Origin: Clostridiales bacterium
GTDB taxonomy: Bacteria; Bacillota; Clostridia; Oscillospirales; CAG-272
Assembly (NCBI GenBank): GCA_012840355.1
Contig: DULN01000010.1
Span: forward strand, 1-64,000
Length of the DNA: 64,000 nucleotides
Reading direction: 5' to 3'
The translations under genes were made by a program, and so were the position numbers. The notes under the pieces were generated by a model. That model had not been told where the DNA came from. It made no database searches and saw only the letters and a list, made by a program, of their open reading frames with translations. Positions 49,616 to 57,716 of the stretch are shown in pieces; the stretch's first letter is position 1, and every line of letters begins with the position of its first letter.

Positions 49616-50545
49616 TTGGAAACGCTTTTGTGGCTTTACATATACTTTGTCATATTCGTAGTCGGACTTTGCGTCGGCAGCTTTATGAACGTGCAGATTT
49701 ACCGGCTGCCACGCGGAATCGGCACGGTAAAGGGCCGCTCGTTTTGCCCCGACTGCGGGCACACGCTGCACGCCCGCGACCTTGTCCCGCTGTTCAGCTA
49801 CATATTCCTCGGCGGGCGCTGCCGATACTGCCGGGCGCCCATCTCGCCCAGATATGCCGCCGTCGAGCTGCTCAACGCACTGCTGTGGGTGGCGTATGCG
49901 TATAAGTTTATGCTGCACCCGCTCACCATGGTCGCACACTTTGTTTTCGGCTCGTCGCTTTTATGCATAATCTTTATCGACGCCGCGCACATGCTGATTT
50001 TCGACCGGTTTAATGTCGCCATCGCCCTCTCGGGCGTCATGATAGCGGTGGACAAGTTTTTATGCGGCAATGCCGGGCATCACCATCATCACCACCACCT
50101 GTTCCCGCAGGATGTGACAATTGTCGACCGGCTCATCGGCGCTCTCTGTGTCAGCGGGCTGTTTTTGCTCATCGCGATAGTCTCGCGCGGCAGGTGGATT
50201 GGCGAGGGCGACATCAAGCTCACCGCGGCGGCGGGGCTGGTGCTCGGCTGGAAGAACATGCTCGGCGTGCTGTTTTTAGCCTCGCTTGCCGGCAGCGTAA
50301 TCTCGCTGGTTCTTTTGGGCATAGCAAAGCGGCGCAAGCCGGCACGAGTCGGCGGGGATAATGATGGCGCCGGCGATGCGGCAAGCCCCAAAGAGGCTGG
50401 TGGCGGGCAGGAATACGCCGCCGACGAAGAGGCGCCGGCCGGGCACGCCGTGCCGTTCGGCCCATACCTTGCCGGAGCGATGATTGTGATGTCGTTTTTT
50501 GGCGCGGAAATTATAGATTTTTACCTAAAACTGTGCGGATTTTAG
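49616..50545 (+). CDS. pilD: Prepilin peptidase PilD with polyhistidine loop
   Basis: PilD cleaves and N-methylates prepilins. The 309-residue membrane protein has the N-terminal methylase zinc motif (FCPDCGH and RCRYC pairs) and the protease aspartates FIDAAHM and GEGDIKL (GxGD). TTG 49616 is favoured because GGGAGA lies 6 nt upstream; ATG 49598 lacks a ribosome site. A run of seven histidines follows GNAG in the middle loop. A second insertion of about 45 charged residues (KPARVGGDNDGAG...) sits before the last helix. It is placed after pilA, ending the pilus locus. Confidence 0.92.
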   Translation: METLLWLYIYFVIFVVGLCVGSFMNVQIYRLPRGIGTVKGRSFCPDCGHTLHARDLVPLFSYIFLGGRCRYCRAPISPRYAAVELLNALLWVAYAYKFMLHPLTMVAHFVFGSSLLCIIFIDAAHMLIFDRFNVAIALSGVMIAVDKFLCGNAGHHHHHHHLFPQDVTIVDRLIGALCVSGLFLLIAIVSRGRWIGEGDIKLTAAAGLVLGWKNMLGVLFLASLAGSVISLVLLGIAKRRKPARVGGDNDGAGDAASPKEAGGGQEYAADEEAPAGHAVPFGPYLAGAMIVMSFFGAEIIDFYLKLCGF

Positions 50546-50606
50546 CCAAAACGCGCCGGGGTTTAGGTTGCCATAAACAAAAACTGAAAGAAATTTTAGT
50601 TTGCTA

Positions 50607-50635
50607 TTGACAAACTCGCTCGACGGTGGTATAAT
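50607..50635 (+). promoter_or_regulatory. Consensus promoter of the tRNA-Leu gene
   Basis: TTGACA (50607-50612), 17-nt spacer, TATAAT (50630-50635), 18 nt before the tRNA. Confidence 0.88.
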
Positions 50636-50652
50636 ATACTCCGCCAGGTCGA

Positions 50653-50736
50653 GCGAGAGTGGCGGAATTGGCAGACGCGCACGTTTGAGGGGCGTGTGGT
50701 GATCCCGTACGGGTTCAAGTCCCGTCTCTCGCACCA
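50653..50736 (+). tRNA. tRNA-Leu (anticodon GAG)
   Basis: The acceptor arms GCGAGAG and CTCTCGC pair perfectly. The anticodon loop TTTGAGG contains GAG, which reads CUC and CUU leucine codons. The variable arm is long, as in class II tRNAs. The T-arm GGGTTCAAGTCCC and an encoded CCA are present. Length 84 nt. Confidence 0.96.
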
Positions 50737-50737
50737 T

Positions 50738-50770
50738 AAGCAGGATGCGGAAGCGTCCTGCTTTATTTTT
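50738..50770 (+). terminator. Terminator of the tRNA-Leu transcript
   Basis: AAGCAGGA...TCCTGCTT stem directly after the CCA, followed by TATTTTTTT. Confidence 0.85.
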
Positions 50771-50884
50771 TTGCGACGGCACCGCCTTATTTTTCTTGAA
50801 ATCGACTATGAATAGTTGTATAATGAATTTAAAACAAAACCTGCGGGGGTCGTTGTCCCTGCGGCTAAGAAGCGAGGTATAGCC

Positions 50885-51802
50885 ATGAGAACGATAAAAC
50901 TTGGCAAATCCAGCCTTGACGTCCCAACGATAGCGGTAGGCTGCATGCGGATGGGAGGCTTGTCGATAGCCGAAGCCGAGCGCTTCGTGCAGACCGCGCT
51001 CGAGCTCGGCGCAAACTTCTTCGACCACGCTGACATCTACGGCGGCGGCGAGTGCGAAAGGAAGTTCGCCGAGGCGATTCACATGTCGCCGTCGGTGCGC
51101 GAGAAGATAATAATCCAGTCAAAATGCGGTATCCGCCGCGGCATGTACGACTTTTCTAAGGAGCATATCCTCTCCTCGGTCGACGGGATACTCAAACGGC
51201 TGCGCACCGATTACCTCGACGTGCTGCTGCTCCACCGCCCCGACGCGTTGGTCGAGCCCGAAGAGGTAGCCGAGGCGTTTGAAATGCTGAACAGCTCTGG
51301 CAAAGTCCGCTATTTCGGCGTCTCGAACCACAACCCCGGGCAGATTATGCTGCTGCAAAAGTATCTAAAACAGCCGATAGTCGCAAACCAGCTGCAGCTC
51401 AGCGTCGCCCACGCCACGATGATAACCGCGGGGCTGCACGTCAACATGCAGGACGAGTTTGCGGTCGACCGCGACGGCGACGTGCTCAACTTCTGCCGCC
51501 TGCACGACATCACGATCCAGCCTTGGTCGCCGTTCCAATATGGATTTTTCGGCGGCGTGTTCCTCGGCAGCGACAAATACCCCAAGCTCAACGAGAAAAT
51601 CGATGAGATTGCTAAAAAATACGGCGTTTCGAATACCACGATCGCGATGGCGTGGCTGCTCCGCCATCCCGCGAAGTTCCAGCCGGTCACGGGCACAATG
51701 AACGTGGAGCGGCTGCGCGACTGCGTGAAAGCTACCGAAATCACCCTCACGCGCGAGGAATGGTACTCGATCCTCCTCGCCGCGGGCAATACCTTACCGT
51801 AA
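50885..51802 (+). CDS. Aldo/keto reductase (YdhF-like)
   Basis: A 305-residue AKR barrel with the catalytic tetrad visible as D and Y in FDHADIYG, K in IQSKCGI, and H in LLLHRPD. The overall pattern is that of the YdhF/AKR11-like oxidoreductases that reduce small carbonyls with NADPH. The ATG at 50885 has GAGG upstream. It stands alone between a tRNA terminator and its own terminator. Confidence 0.92.
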   Translation: MRTIKLGKSSLDVPTIAVGCMRMGGLSIAEAERFVQTALELGANFFDHADIYGGGECERKFAEAIHMSPSVREKIIIQSKCGIRRGMYDFSKEHILSSVDGILKRLRTDYLDVLLLHRPDALVEPEEVAEAFEMLNSSGKVRYFGVSNHNPGQIMLLQKYLKQPIVANQLQLSVAHATMITAGLHVNMQDEFAVDRDGDVLNFCRLHDITIQPWSPFQYGFFGGVFLGSDKYPKLNEKIDEIAKKYGVSNTTIAMAWLLRHPAKFQPVTGTMNVERLRDCVKATEITLTREEWYSILLAAGNTLP

Positions 51803-51805
51803 AAT

Positions 51806-51841
51806 AAAAAGGCGCGCTGCATATGCGGCACGCCTTTTTTG
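51806..51841 (+). terminator. Terminator after the aldo/keto reductase
   Basis: AAAGGCG-GC arms with GC-CGCCTTT around CATATG, followed by a TTTTTT run. Confidence 0.8.
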
Positions 51842-51871
51842 TTGACAAAACCAAGTGAAATAAACTATAAT
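51842..51871 (+). promoter_or_regulatory. Near-consensus promoter before the lipoprotein remnant
   Basis: TTGACA (51842-51847), 18-nt spacer, TATAAT (51866-51871). Its only downstream product is the short lipoprotein start below. Confidence 0.75.
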
Positions 51872-51921
51872 TTGCTAAATGGCACGAGTTGCCATATAAA
51901 ACTGCGGGAGGAAGGATACAT

Positions 51922-52104
51922 ATGAAACGCGCCGTTGCCATACTGCTTTGCGCGGTATTCTCGGTGTCTTTGGCTGCCTGCGCGCAGACCGCGTCCGACG
52001 AAAAAAAGCCGGACGCCGCCCGGTTTTTATTCCTCGCGCGGCAAAAGCAGCCGGAATTTGTTGCGCTCGAACTCTATGATTCCCTCGTCGCGCATGCGGC
52101 TTAG
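51922..52104 (+). pseudogene. Truncated lipoprotein gene (signal peptide and about 15 residues remain)
   Basis: A full set of expression signals (promoter at 51842-51871, a GGAGGAAGG site, ATG) leads into a clear lipoprotein signal peptide with lipobox LAAC. Only a few residues later (QTASDEKKPD) the frame runs into the terminator of the convergent Crp/Fnr gene, then antisense into its 3' end, stopping after 60 residues. The likely history is loss of the 3' part of a lipoprotein gene by a rearrangement. A genuine tiny lipoprotein overlapping the regulator gene cannot be excluded. Confidence 0.55.
52001..52028 (-). terminator. Terminator of the Crp/Fnr gene
   Basis: On the minus strand AAAAACCGG, loop, CCGGCTTTTTTT directly after the stop codon. 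It lies inside the lipoprotein remnant. Confidence 0.65.
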
Positions 52105-52698
52105 CTCGGCGCTCATCGCGCTGCGGTCGACCGCGAGGTAGTCGGCAAGCTGCTGGCGGTTGAACGGTATCTCAAACGACGGGCTGCCTGCGCGCCGCGA
52201 CTGCTCCGAAAGGTACGAAAGCAGTTTCTCGCGGGTGGTGCGTTGGGACATATGCTCGAGCTTCAGCGTCAGCTCGCGGTTGCGGTTGGCGAGTATGTTT
52301 ATAAAGTTGCGGACAAGCCGGTTGTGGTAAGTGCATGCGTTTGAGCAGAAGTTTAGTATTTTGCCTATATCGGCAGTCAAAATCACGGTGTCCCGTCCGG
52401 CGACGGCGTAAACTTCAAGCGGCTTGCCAATGCAGGCATACGTCTCGCCGAACATATGCCCCTCCTCAATCTCGGTGAGAATGCTGCGGTTGCCCCAAAA
52501 GTCTTCATTTATTATATAAACAATCCCCTCAAGCACGATCGCGACGGTGCTAATCACATCGCCGGCGCGGTAAATAAACTCGTCTTTTTGGTACCTTTGC
52601 TCCTTGGCTGAAAGGCATGAAAGCAGCGCAGAAATCTCGCTTTCGGTTATCCCCGCGAACAGCGACCCTTTATCAAGAAGCTTTAAATATTTGTTCAC
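52027..52698 (-). CDS. Crp/Fnr-family regulator of the hcp gene set
   Basis: A 223-residue protein: an N-terminal cyclic-nucleotide-binding-like sensor barrel, the dimer helix (about 120-140), and a C-terminal winged helix with RQQLADYLAVDRSAMSAELSRMRDEG. No cysteine cluster of Fnr type is obvious, only two Cys near the dimer helix. It is divergent from ferredoxin-rubredoxin-hcp, as are HcpR-type nitrosative stress regulators, so this role is inferred. GTG 52698 is chosen because GGAGG lies 8 nt upstream; an ATG five codons earlier would lie before that site. A perfect palindrome lies between the divergent genes. Confidence 0.85.
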   Translation of the reverse strand: MNKYLKLLDKGSLFAGITESEISALLSCLSAKEQRYQKDEFIYRAGDVISTVAIVLEGIVYIINEDFWGNRSILTEIEEGHMFGETYACIGKPLEVYAVAGRDTVILTADIGKILNFCSNACTYHNRLVRNFINILANRNRELTLKLEHMSQRTTREKLLSYLSEQSRRAGSPSFEIPFNRQQLADYLAVDRSAMSAELSRMRDEGIIEFERNKFRLLLPREE

Positions 52699-52715
52699 AA
52701 AAATTTCCTCCATTA

Positions 52716-52731
52716 TGTTGTATATACAACA
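52716..52731. promoter_or_regulatory. Perfect 16-bp palindrome, probable Crp/Fnr operator at -41.5
   Basis: TGTTGTATATACAACA is its own reverse complement. A TATAAT at 52753-52758 gives a predicted transcript start near 52765, so the palindrome centre (52723.5) lies at about -41.5. That is the standard position for class II activation by Crp/Fnr proteins. No -35 box is evident for the plus strand, as expected. It is also 18 nt upstream of the regulator gene, so autoregulation is likely. Confidence 0.75.
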
Positions 52732-52788
52732 GAAATGTTGTCTTTATTATACTATAATATAGCCACAAGGTCAAGGGAGGAAACGATA

Positions 52789-53484
52789 GTGAAGAAGAAC
52801 AAGATTATCATAGATGAAGAGCTTTGCGTTGGCTGCGGCCTATGCGTCGAGGCTTGCCATGAAGGCGCGATTGAGCTTGTCGACGGCAAGGCTAAGGTAG
52901 TGCGCGAAGACTATTGCGACGGGCTAGGCAACTGCCTGCCGGTATGCCCCGTCGGAGCGATTTCAATTGAAGAAGCCGAAGTTGAGGACCTCGCGCCGGC
53001 GCCGAAAAATGAAAAAGAGGGCGGCGATCCGCTGCCTTGCGGCTGCCCGGGGACGCACTCGCGAAAGATTGAGCGGCATGCGGAGGCGGATGCGGGCGAA
53101 AAGCCGGCTGAGGTTTTGAGCATGCTGTCGCAGTGGCCGATACAGATTAGGCTGGTGCCGGTGAACGCGCCTTATTTTGATGGCGCGCACCTCTTGATTG
53201 CGGCAGACTGCACTGCGTTTGCATACGGCGATTTTCACCGCAAGTTTATAAAGCGCCGCGTGACGCTTATCGGCTGCCCCAAGCTCGACGACGCCGATTA
53301 CGCCGAAAAGCTTACCGCGATTATAAAGCACAACGACATAAAGAGCGTGACGGTCGTGAGAATGGAAGTGCCATGCTGCGGCGGGCTTGAGTACGCGACG
53401 AAGCAGGCGCTTATGGCAAGCGGCAAGATGATACCGTGGCAGGTCGTCACGATTTCCACCGACGGCGAAATACTTGAAGATTAA
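52789..53484 (+). CDS. 4Fe-4S ferredoxin-type protein of the hcp operon
   Basis: A 231-residue protein with an N-terminal two-cluster ferredoxin domain: CVGCGLCVEAC (C13, C16, C19, C23), and a second set CDGLGNCLPVCP with C-x5-C-x3-C spacing. A C-terminal domain of about 130 residues includes conserved cysteines (AADCTAFA, LIGCPKLDD, VPCCGGLE) that may bind a further cluster. Such proteins often sit with hcp and a rubredoxin in anaerobes as electron donors. The start is GTG 8 nt after GGGAGG. Regulation is likely by the Crp/Fnr protein. Confidence 0.88.
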   Translation: MKKNKIIIDEELCVGCGLCVEACHEGAIELVDGKAKVVREDYCDGLGNCLPVCPVGAISIEEAEVEDLAPAPKNEKEGGDPLPCGCPGTHSRKIERHAEADAGEKPAEVLSMLSQWPIQIRLVPVNAPYFDGAHLLIAADCTAFAYGDFHRKFIKRRVTLIGCPKLDDADYAEKLTAIIKHNDIKSVTVVRMEVPCCGGLEYATKQALMASGKMIPWQVVTISTDGEILED

Positions 53485-53496
53485 AGGGGAGGCCCT

Positions 53497-53670
53497 ATGA
53501 AAGCGAAAAAGTACATTTGCGTGCCTTGCGGCTATATTTACGACCCCGAAGTGGGCGACCCGGACAGCGGAATCGAGCCCGGGACGCCTTTTGAAGAACT
53601 GCCGGACGATTGGCGCTGCCCAATCTGCTTTGTCGGCAAAGATGATTTCGAGCCTCTAGATGAAGAATAA
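53497..53670 (+). CDS. Rubredoxin
   Basis: A 57-residue rubredoxin with the two iron-binding pairs C8-V-P-C11-G and C41-P-I-C44. The aromatic core YIYDP and the PDDWRCP turn are typical. GGGGAGG precedes the ATG, 12 nt after the ferredoxin gene. It probably carries electrons to Hcp or oxygen/NO-reducing partners. Confidence 0.96.
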   Translation: MKAKKYICVPCGYIYDPEVGDPDSGIEPGTPFEELPDDWRCPICFVGKDDFEPLDEE

Positions 53671-53692
53671 ATCAATAAAGGGAGATGCTACC

Positions 53693-55324
53693 ATGGGAAT
53701 GTTTTGCTATCAGTGCCAGGAGGCCGCCGGAGGGCGCGGCTGCACAATCCGCGGCGTTTGCGGAAAAACTGAGGAGGTCTCGGCGCTACAGGACCTCATC
53801 GTCTATATCCTAAAAGGCATCGGCTACATCGTGACCGAGGCTAATCTTAACGTCGAGGAGCTTGGCGAGCTAAACTACGAGATGCTAAACGGGCTTTTCA
53901 TGACGATTACAAACGCCAACTTCGACCCGGATGCGCTAGAGAGGGAAATCTATAAGCTTCTCGATTTGCGCGACAGCCTGCTTGCGCGCACAAACATCGT
54001 AAATCCGCATGACGCGGCGGTGTTTACAGTCCGCTCGCGCGCCGAAATGCTCGAGAAAGCCGCTACCGTCGGCGTTTTGGCGACCGAAAACGAGGACGTC
54101 CGCTCGCTGCGCCAGCTTATAACCCTTGGCGTCAAGGGTATGGCAGCTTATACCGAGCATGCCGAAAACCTCGGCTATAGGAATCCTGAGCTTCAGAAAT
54201 TTATGTACCGCGCGCTTGCGGCGACGCTTGACGACAGCCTATCGGCTGACGAGCTTACCTCGCTGGCGCTCGATACCGGCAAGATGGGCGTCACCGCAAT
54301 GGGCATGCTGCACGAGGCGAACACCAGCCGCTATGGCAAACCCGAGGCTACTGTAGTAAACATAGGTGTCCGCAATAATCCAGCAATCCTTATATCCGGG
54401 CACGATTTGACCGACCTTGAGCAGCTACTCGAGCAGACTGCCGGCACCGGCGTCGACGTCTATACCCACGGCGAGATGCTGCCGGCGCATTACTACCCCG
54501 CGTTTAAGAAGTACCCGCATTTCGTCGGCAATTACGGCAACGCGTGGTGGAAGCAGATAACAGAGTTTGAGACATTCCGAGGGCCGATACTCTTTACGAC
54601 AAACTGCATCGTCCCGCCGCGCAAAGAGGAAATTCGTAACCGCATATTCACGACCGGCTCGGCGGGTTATCCCGGCTGCAGGCATATTGAAGCAGACGAG
54701 TTCGGCAAAAAGGACTTCTCGCCGATAATCGAGCTTGCAAAGCGCCTGCCGCCGCCTGTTGAGATTGAGAGCGGCACAATCGTCGGCGGATTTGCGTACG
54801 ACCAGGTCATGGCGGTTGCCGACAAAGTCGTCGATGCGGTAAAGTCGGGCGCGATAAAGAAATTCTTCGTCATGGCGGGCTGCGACGGCCGCATGAAAGA
54901 GCGCGAGTATTATACCGAGTTCGCAAGGAAACTGCCATCCGACACGGTCATTCTCACCGCCGGCTGCGCGAAGTACCGCTACAACAAGCTGCCGCTCGGC
55001 GACATTGGCGGAATTCCGCGCGTGCTCGACGCGGGCCAATGCAACGACTCCTACTCGCTGGCGCTTATCGCTCTGAAGCTTAAAGAAGCGTTCGGGCTTG
55101 AGGATATAAACGACCTGCCCATCGCGTTCAACATAGCATGGTATGAACAGAAGGCTGTCATAGTCCTGCTTGCGCTGCTGTATCTTGGCGTTAAGAACAT
55201 CCACCTCGGCCCCACGCTCCCTGCCTTCCTCTCGCCGAATGTCGCGAAAGTGCTTGTCGAAAAGTTCGGCATCGGCGGGATAACCGACGTCGACTCCGAC
55301 ATAGCGATGTTCATGGGAGCATAA
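53693..55324 (+). CDS. hcp: Hybrid cluster protein (hydroxylamine/NO reductase-like)
   Basis: A 543-residue Hcp. The N-terminal cluster motif is C5-x2-C8-x8-C17-x5-C23 (FCYQCQE...). Hybrid-cluster ligands appear downstream ([31 protein letters not shown]). Hcp protects anaerobes from nitrosative stress and reduces NO to N2O or hydroxylamine. The ATG at 53693 has AAAGGGAG upstream. It completes the ferredoxin-rubredoxin-hcp operon. Confidence 0.96.
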   Translation: MGMFCYQCQEAAGGRGCTIRGVCGKTEEVSALQDLIVYILKGIGYIVTEANLNVEELGELNYEMLNGLFMTITNANFDPDALEREIYKLLDLRDSLLARTNIVNPHDAAVFTVRSRAEMLEKAATVGVLATENEDVRSLRQLITLGVKGMAAYTEHAENLGYRNPELQKFMYRALAATLDDSLSADELTSLALDTGKMGVTAMGMLHEANTSRYGKPEATVVNIGVRNNPAILISGHDLTDLEQLLEQTAGTGVDVYTHGEMLPAHYYPAFKKYPHFVGNYGNAWWKQITEFETFRGPILFTTNCIVPPRKEEIRNRIFTTGSAGYPGCRHIEADEFGKKDFSPIIELAKRLPPPVEIESGTIVGGFAYDQVMAVADKVVDAVKSGAIKKFFVMAGCDGRMKEREYYTEFARKLPSDTVILTAGCAKYRYNKLPLGDIGGIPRVLDAGQCNDSYSLALIALKLKEAFGLEDINDLPIAFNIAWYEQKAVIVLLALLYLGVKNIHLGPTLPAFLSPNVAKVLVEKFGIGGITDVDSDIAMFMGA

Positions 55325-55333
55325 ATTGAATAC

Positions 55334-55378
55334 CTGCCGCCGATAAGGGCGCTTGCCCGTCGGCGGCTTTCCGTTTTT
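55334..55378 (+). terminator. Terminator of the hcp operon
   Basis: GCCGCCGA...TCGGCGGC stem with an inner GGG/CCC, followed by TTTCCGTTTTT. Confidence 0.75.
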
Positions 55379-55506
55379 AACTGGAGTCGCAAATTTTGGC
55401 AAGGCACACGAAAAGCAGCCCTTCTATTTGTGCAAGGTTACGATTGTTCCCTCCGAGCGGAAAGTGATATAATGGTTTAACAATATGTCGCAAAAGAGGG
55501 AGTCCC

Positions 55507-56592
55507 ATGCAGTTTAAACAAAACTACAAATACGCGCTTGTGGTGCCCACCAGTATGGGCGTCAGGCTGACCCCGCTCGGCGGACAGCCGTTTGGCGCCA
55601 AGGGCGGGGAAATGCTTTTTTTGCAAGCGACAAGCGCAGAATCGAATGTTGCGAGCATATCCTCATATCTTGGATTGCCTGCGCATGTGCTGACTGCGTT
55701 TGTCAAGGGCAGCCCGATAGCAGCGTTTATAAAGCAAGATTTGCGCTCGCGCGGGCTGACGTTTGAGGGCCCGGACATCGAGCAGGGCGGGCCGTGGGGC
55801 TATCGCCACCAGTTCAACCTCGCCGATATGGGCTTCGGCGCGCGCGGGCCGCGCGTGCACAACGACAGAGCGGGCGAGGTCGGGCGCATAATAAATGCGT
55901 CGATGTTCGACCTTGACAGGCTGTTTGAAAAAGACGGCGTCGGTATCGTCCATATGTCGGGCCTGTTTGCGGCGCTTTCGCCGAGCACCGGCGAGTTTTG
56001 CCTCGAGATTGCGCGCAAGGCTAAGGCATCGGGCACGGCGATAAGCTTTGACGTCAACTACCGCGCCTCGTTCTGGAAGGGCAGGGAAGACGAGCTGCGC
56101 AAGATATTCACGGCTATAGCCTCCGAGGCGGATATCCTCATCGGCAACGAGGAGGATTTCCAGCTTGCCTACGGCATCAAAGGGCCCGAGGCGGGCGGGC
56201 GCGGGATTGAGGCTCAGCTTTCGGCGTTCGCGGCGATGACCGGCGCTATAAAAGAGGCGTTCCCCAAAGCCAAAATAATTGCCACAACGCTGCGCGAAGT
56301 CGTCGACGTCGGCACGCACCTCTGGGGCGCTATCCTGCGCGACTTTGAGGCGGACAAGCTCTACACCGTCGAGCCGCGCAGAATCTCGGTGCTCGACCGC
56401 ATCGGCGGCGGTGACGGTTTCGTCGGCGGGCTGCTTTATGGGCTTTTGCGCGGATGGGAGAGCGAGCGCGCGCTGCAGTTCGGCTGGGCGACCGGCGCGA
56501 TGGCGACGACGTTCTATACCGACTACGCGCAGCCGACCGACGAAGAACAGGTCTGGGGCGTCTGGGAAGGCAACGCGAGGGTAAAAAGATAA
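55507..56592 (+). CDS. PfkB-family carbohydrate kinase (KDG kinase-like)
   Basis: A 361-residue PfkB kinase. The C-terminal signature is DRIGGGDGFVGGLLYG, with the catalytic Asp in GGGD, a form common in 2-keto-3-deoxygluconate kinases. ISFDVNYRASFWKG also matches that subgroup. It is longer than usual by an insert around 80-120. GGGAG precedes the ATG. The minus-strand thiT and this gene share the terminator below. Confidence 0.87.
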   Translation: MQFKQNYKYALVVPTSMGVRLTPLGGQPFGAKGGEMLFLQATSAESNVASISSYLGLPAHVLTAFVKGSPIAAFIKQDLRSRGLTFEGPDIEQGGPWGYRHQFNLADMGFGARGPRVHNDRAGEVGRIINASMFDLDRLFEKDGVGIVHMSGLFAALSPSTGEFCLEIARKAKASGTAISFDVNYRASFWKGREDELRKIFTAIASEADILIGNEEDFQLAYGIKGPEAGGRGIEAQLSAFAAMTGAIKEAFPKAKIIATTLREVVDVGTHLWGAILRDFEADKLYTVEPRRISVLDRIGGGDGFVGGLLYGLLRGWESERALQFGWATGAMATTFYTDYAQPTDEEQVWGVWEGNARVKR

Positions 56593-56596
56593 CAAA

Positions 56597-56637
56597 AAAG
56601 CCGCCCGGTTTTAACACGGGCGGCTAGCTTTTTTTAT
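56597..56637. terminator. Bidirectional terminator between the PfkB gene and thiT
   Basis: AGCCGCCCG with CGGGCGGCT (56599-56625) and a T run on the plus strand; the minus-strand flank (TGTTATCTTT) is T-rich. Confidence 0.85.
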
Positions 56638-57251
56638 TTTGATTTTTCGACTGTGGTACGGCGCTTTTCAACAGTTGAGAGCACAAACTCCATGGCGGGC
56701 GCAGCGACAATGGTTATTACCGTTTCGGGCAGCATGTACGAGGCGTTGTAAATCGCCGAGTAAGTCCACATGCCAGTCTTCAGTACCAAGTCGTTCCACT
56801 GTCCTTCTTTTGTAATCTCATACCAAACGACTACGCCCGAAAGGTAGTGTGAGACAAACCTCAAAACGCAAGCGGAAAGCGCGGCGAGTGCAATCAAAAG
56901 CAGCCGCTTTTTATAGCTTGCGTCTGCCGGCAGCCTAAAAAACGAGGCGGCGCCGAGCACCGTGAAGGCGATTATGTAGTCGAGCAGTATGCAGAGGACT
57001 ATACCCGCCGGCGTTGGGACATATGACAGCGAGCCAAGGCCCAAAAGCAGCTGCGTTATCGAGTAGACGAACGCCGTGGCTATACCCCACTTTGGGCCGT
57101 GCCTTAGCCCGACAACGATAATCGGCGCCATGGAGAAAAGGGTGACCGAACCCCCGAGCGGCGCTTCGTATACTTTAATCATCGAAAGTACCGCCGAGAG
57201 TGCCACCATGACCGCGCACTCGACAAGCGTGCGCGTCTTGTTACTTTGCAC
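56634..57251 (-). CDS. thiT: Thiamine ECF transporter S component ThiT
   Basis: A 205-residue protein with six hydrophobic helices. The stretch PLGGSVTLFSMAPIIVVGLRHGPKWG and the tail motif are those of ThiT, which binds thiamine and works with the ECF energising module (genes not in the window). The GTG at 57251 has GGAGGTG 6 nt upstream and is preferred to the longer upstream ATG reading. It is controlled by the TPP riboswitch just upstream. Confidence 0.93.
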   Translation of the reverse strand: MQSNKTRTLVECAVMVALSAVLSMIKVYEAPLGGSVTLFSMAPIIVVGLRHGPKWGIATAFVYSITQLLLGLGSLSYVPTPAGIVLCILLDYIIAFTVLGAASFFRLPADASYKKRLLLIALAALSACVLRFVSHYLSGVVVWYEITKEGQWNDLVLKTGMWTYSAIYNASYMLPETVITIVAAPAMEFVLSTVEKRRTTVEKSK

Positions 57252-57356
57252 GGAAAACACCTCCGATAAAATAATTACCGCACACCCGAATAATGGGCAG
57301 CGGTAAAAATTTATCGAATTGCTCCGTGTAAAAAACGTATGCAATCCGCATAAATA

Positions 57357-57450
57357 ATCTCCCTACGCTGGCATTACCCATATCAGGTGATGAGGGACCG
57401 GAGACCGATCTCGTCTCGTATCTCAGCCGAAAGCGTTTCAGCGCCCCTGA
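57357..57450 (-). promoter_or_regulatory. TPP (THI-box) riboswitch
   Basis: Read on the minus strand: AGGGGCGCT, then GCTGAGAT, then ACCTGAT.TGGGTAATGCCAGCGTAGGGA, the conserved TPP aptamer core. It lies 105 nt before the thiT start. The rest of the gap 57252-57716 is AT-rich. In between, toward the start codon, a GGTGTTTTCC segment may form the expression platform. Confidence 0.95.
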
Positions 57451-57623
57451 TTATTCGCGGTATGCGGTTTAGTGTGATTATAGCACTTATGTTCAACACT
57501 GTCAACAACAAAGCGAGATTTTGTTAATATTAACTCGAAAAATGCCAAAATTAACACCGGTTTTTGTTATAAGATCTGCGTGTAAACTAATTTGCCCGCA
57601 ATTTCGTCGTTTACAATTTGTAC

Positions 57624-57652
57624 TTGAAATCACGCGCGGGAAGGGATATAAT
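57624..57652 (+). promoter_or_regulatory. Sigma-A promoter of the MATE-asnB-murE region
   Basis: TTGAAA (57624-57629), 17-nt spacer, TATAAT (57647-57652). No clear terminator is seen from here to the window end, so it may drive the whole group. Confidence 0.75.
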
Positions 57653-57716
57653 GTATGAGTTATTATAATATGAAAAAGAGGCAAAAATAATCTAATAGGA
57701 AAGAAAAAACTACCAT

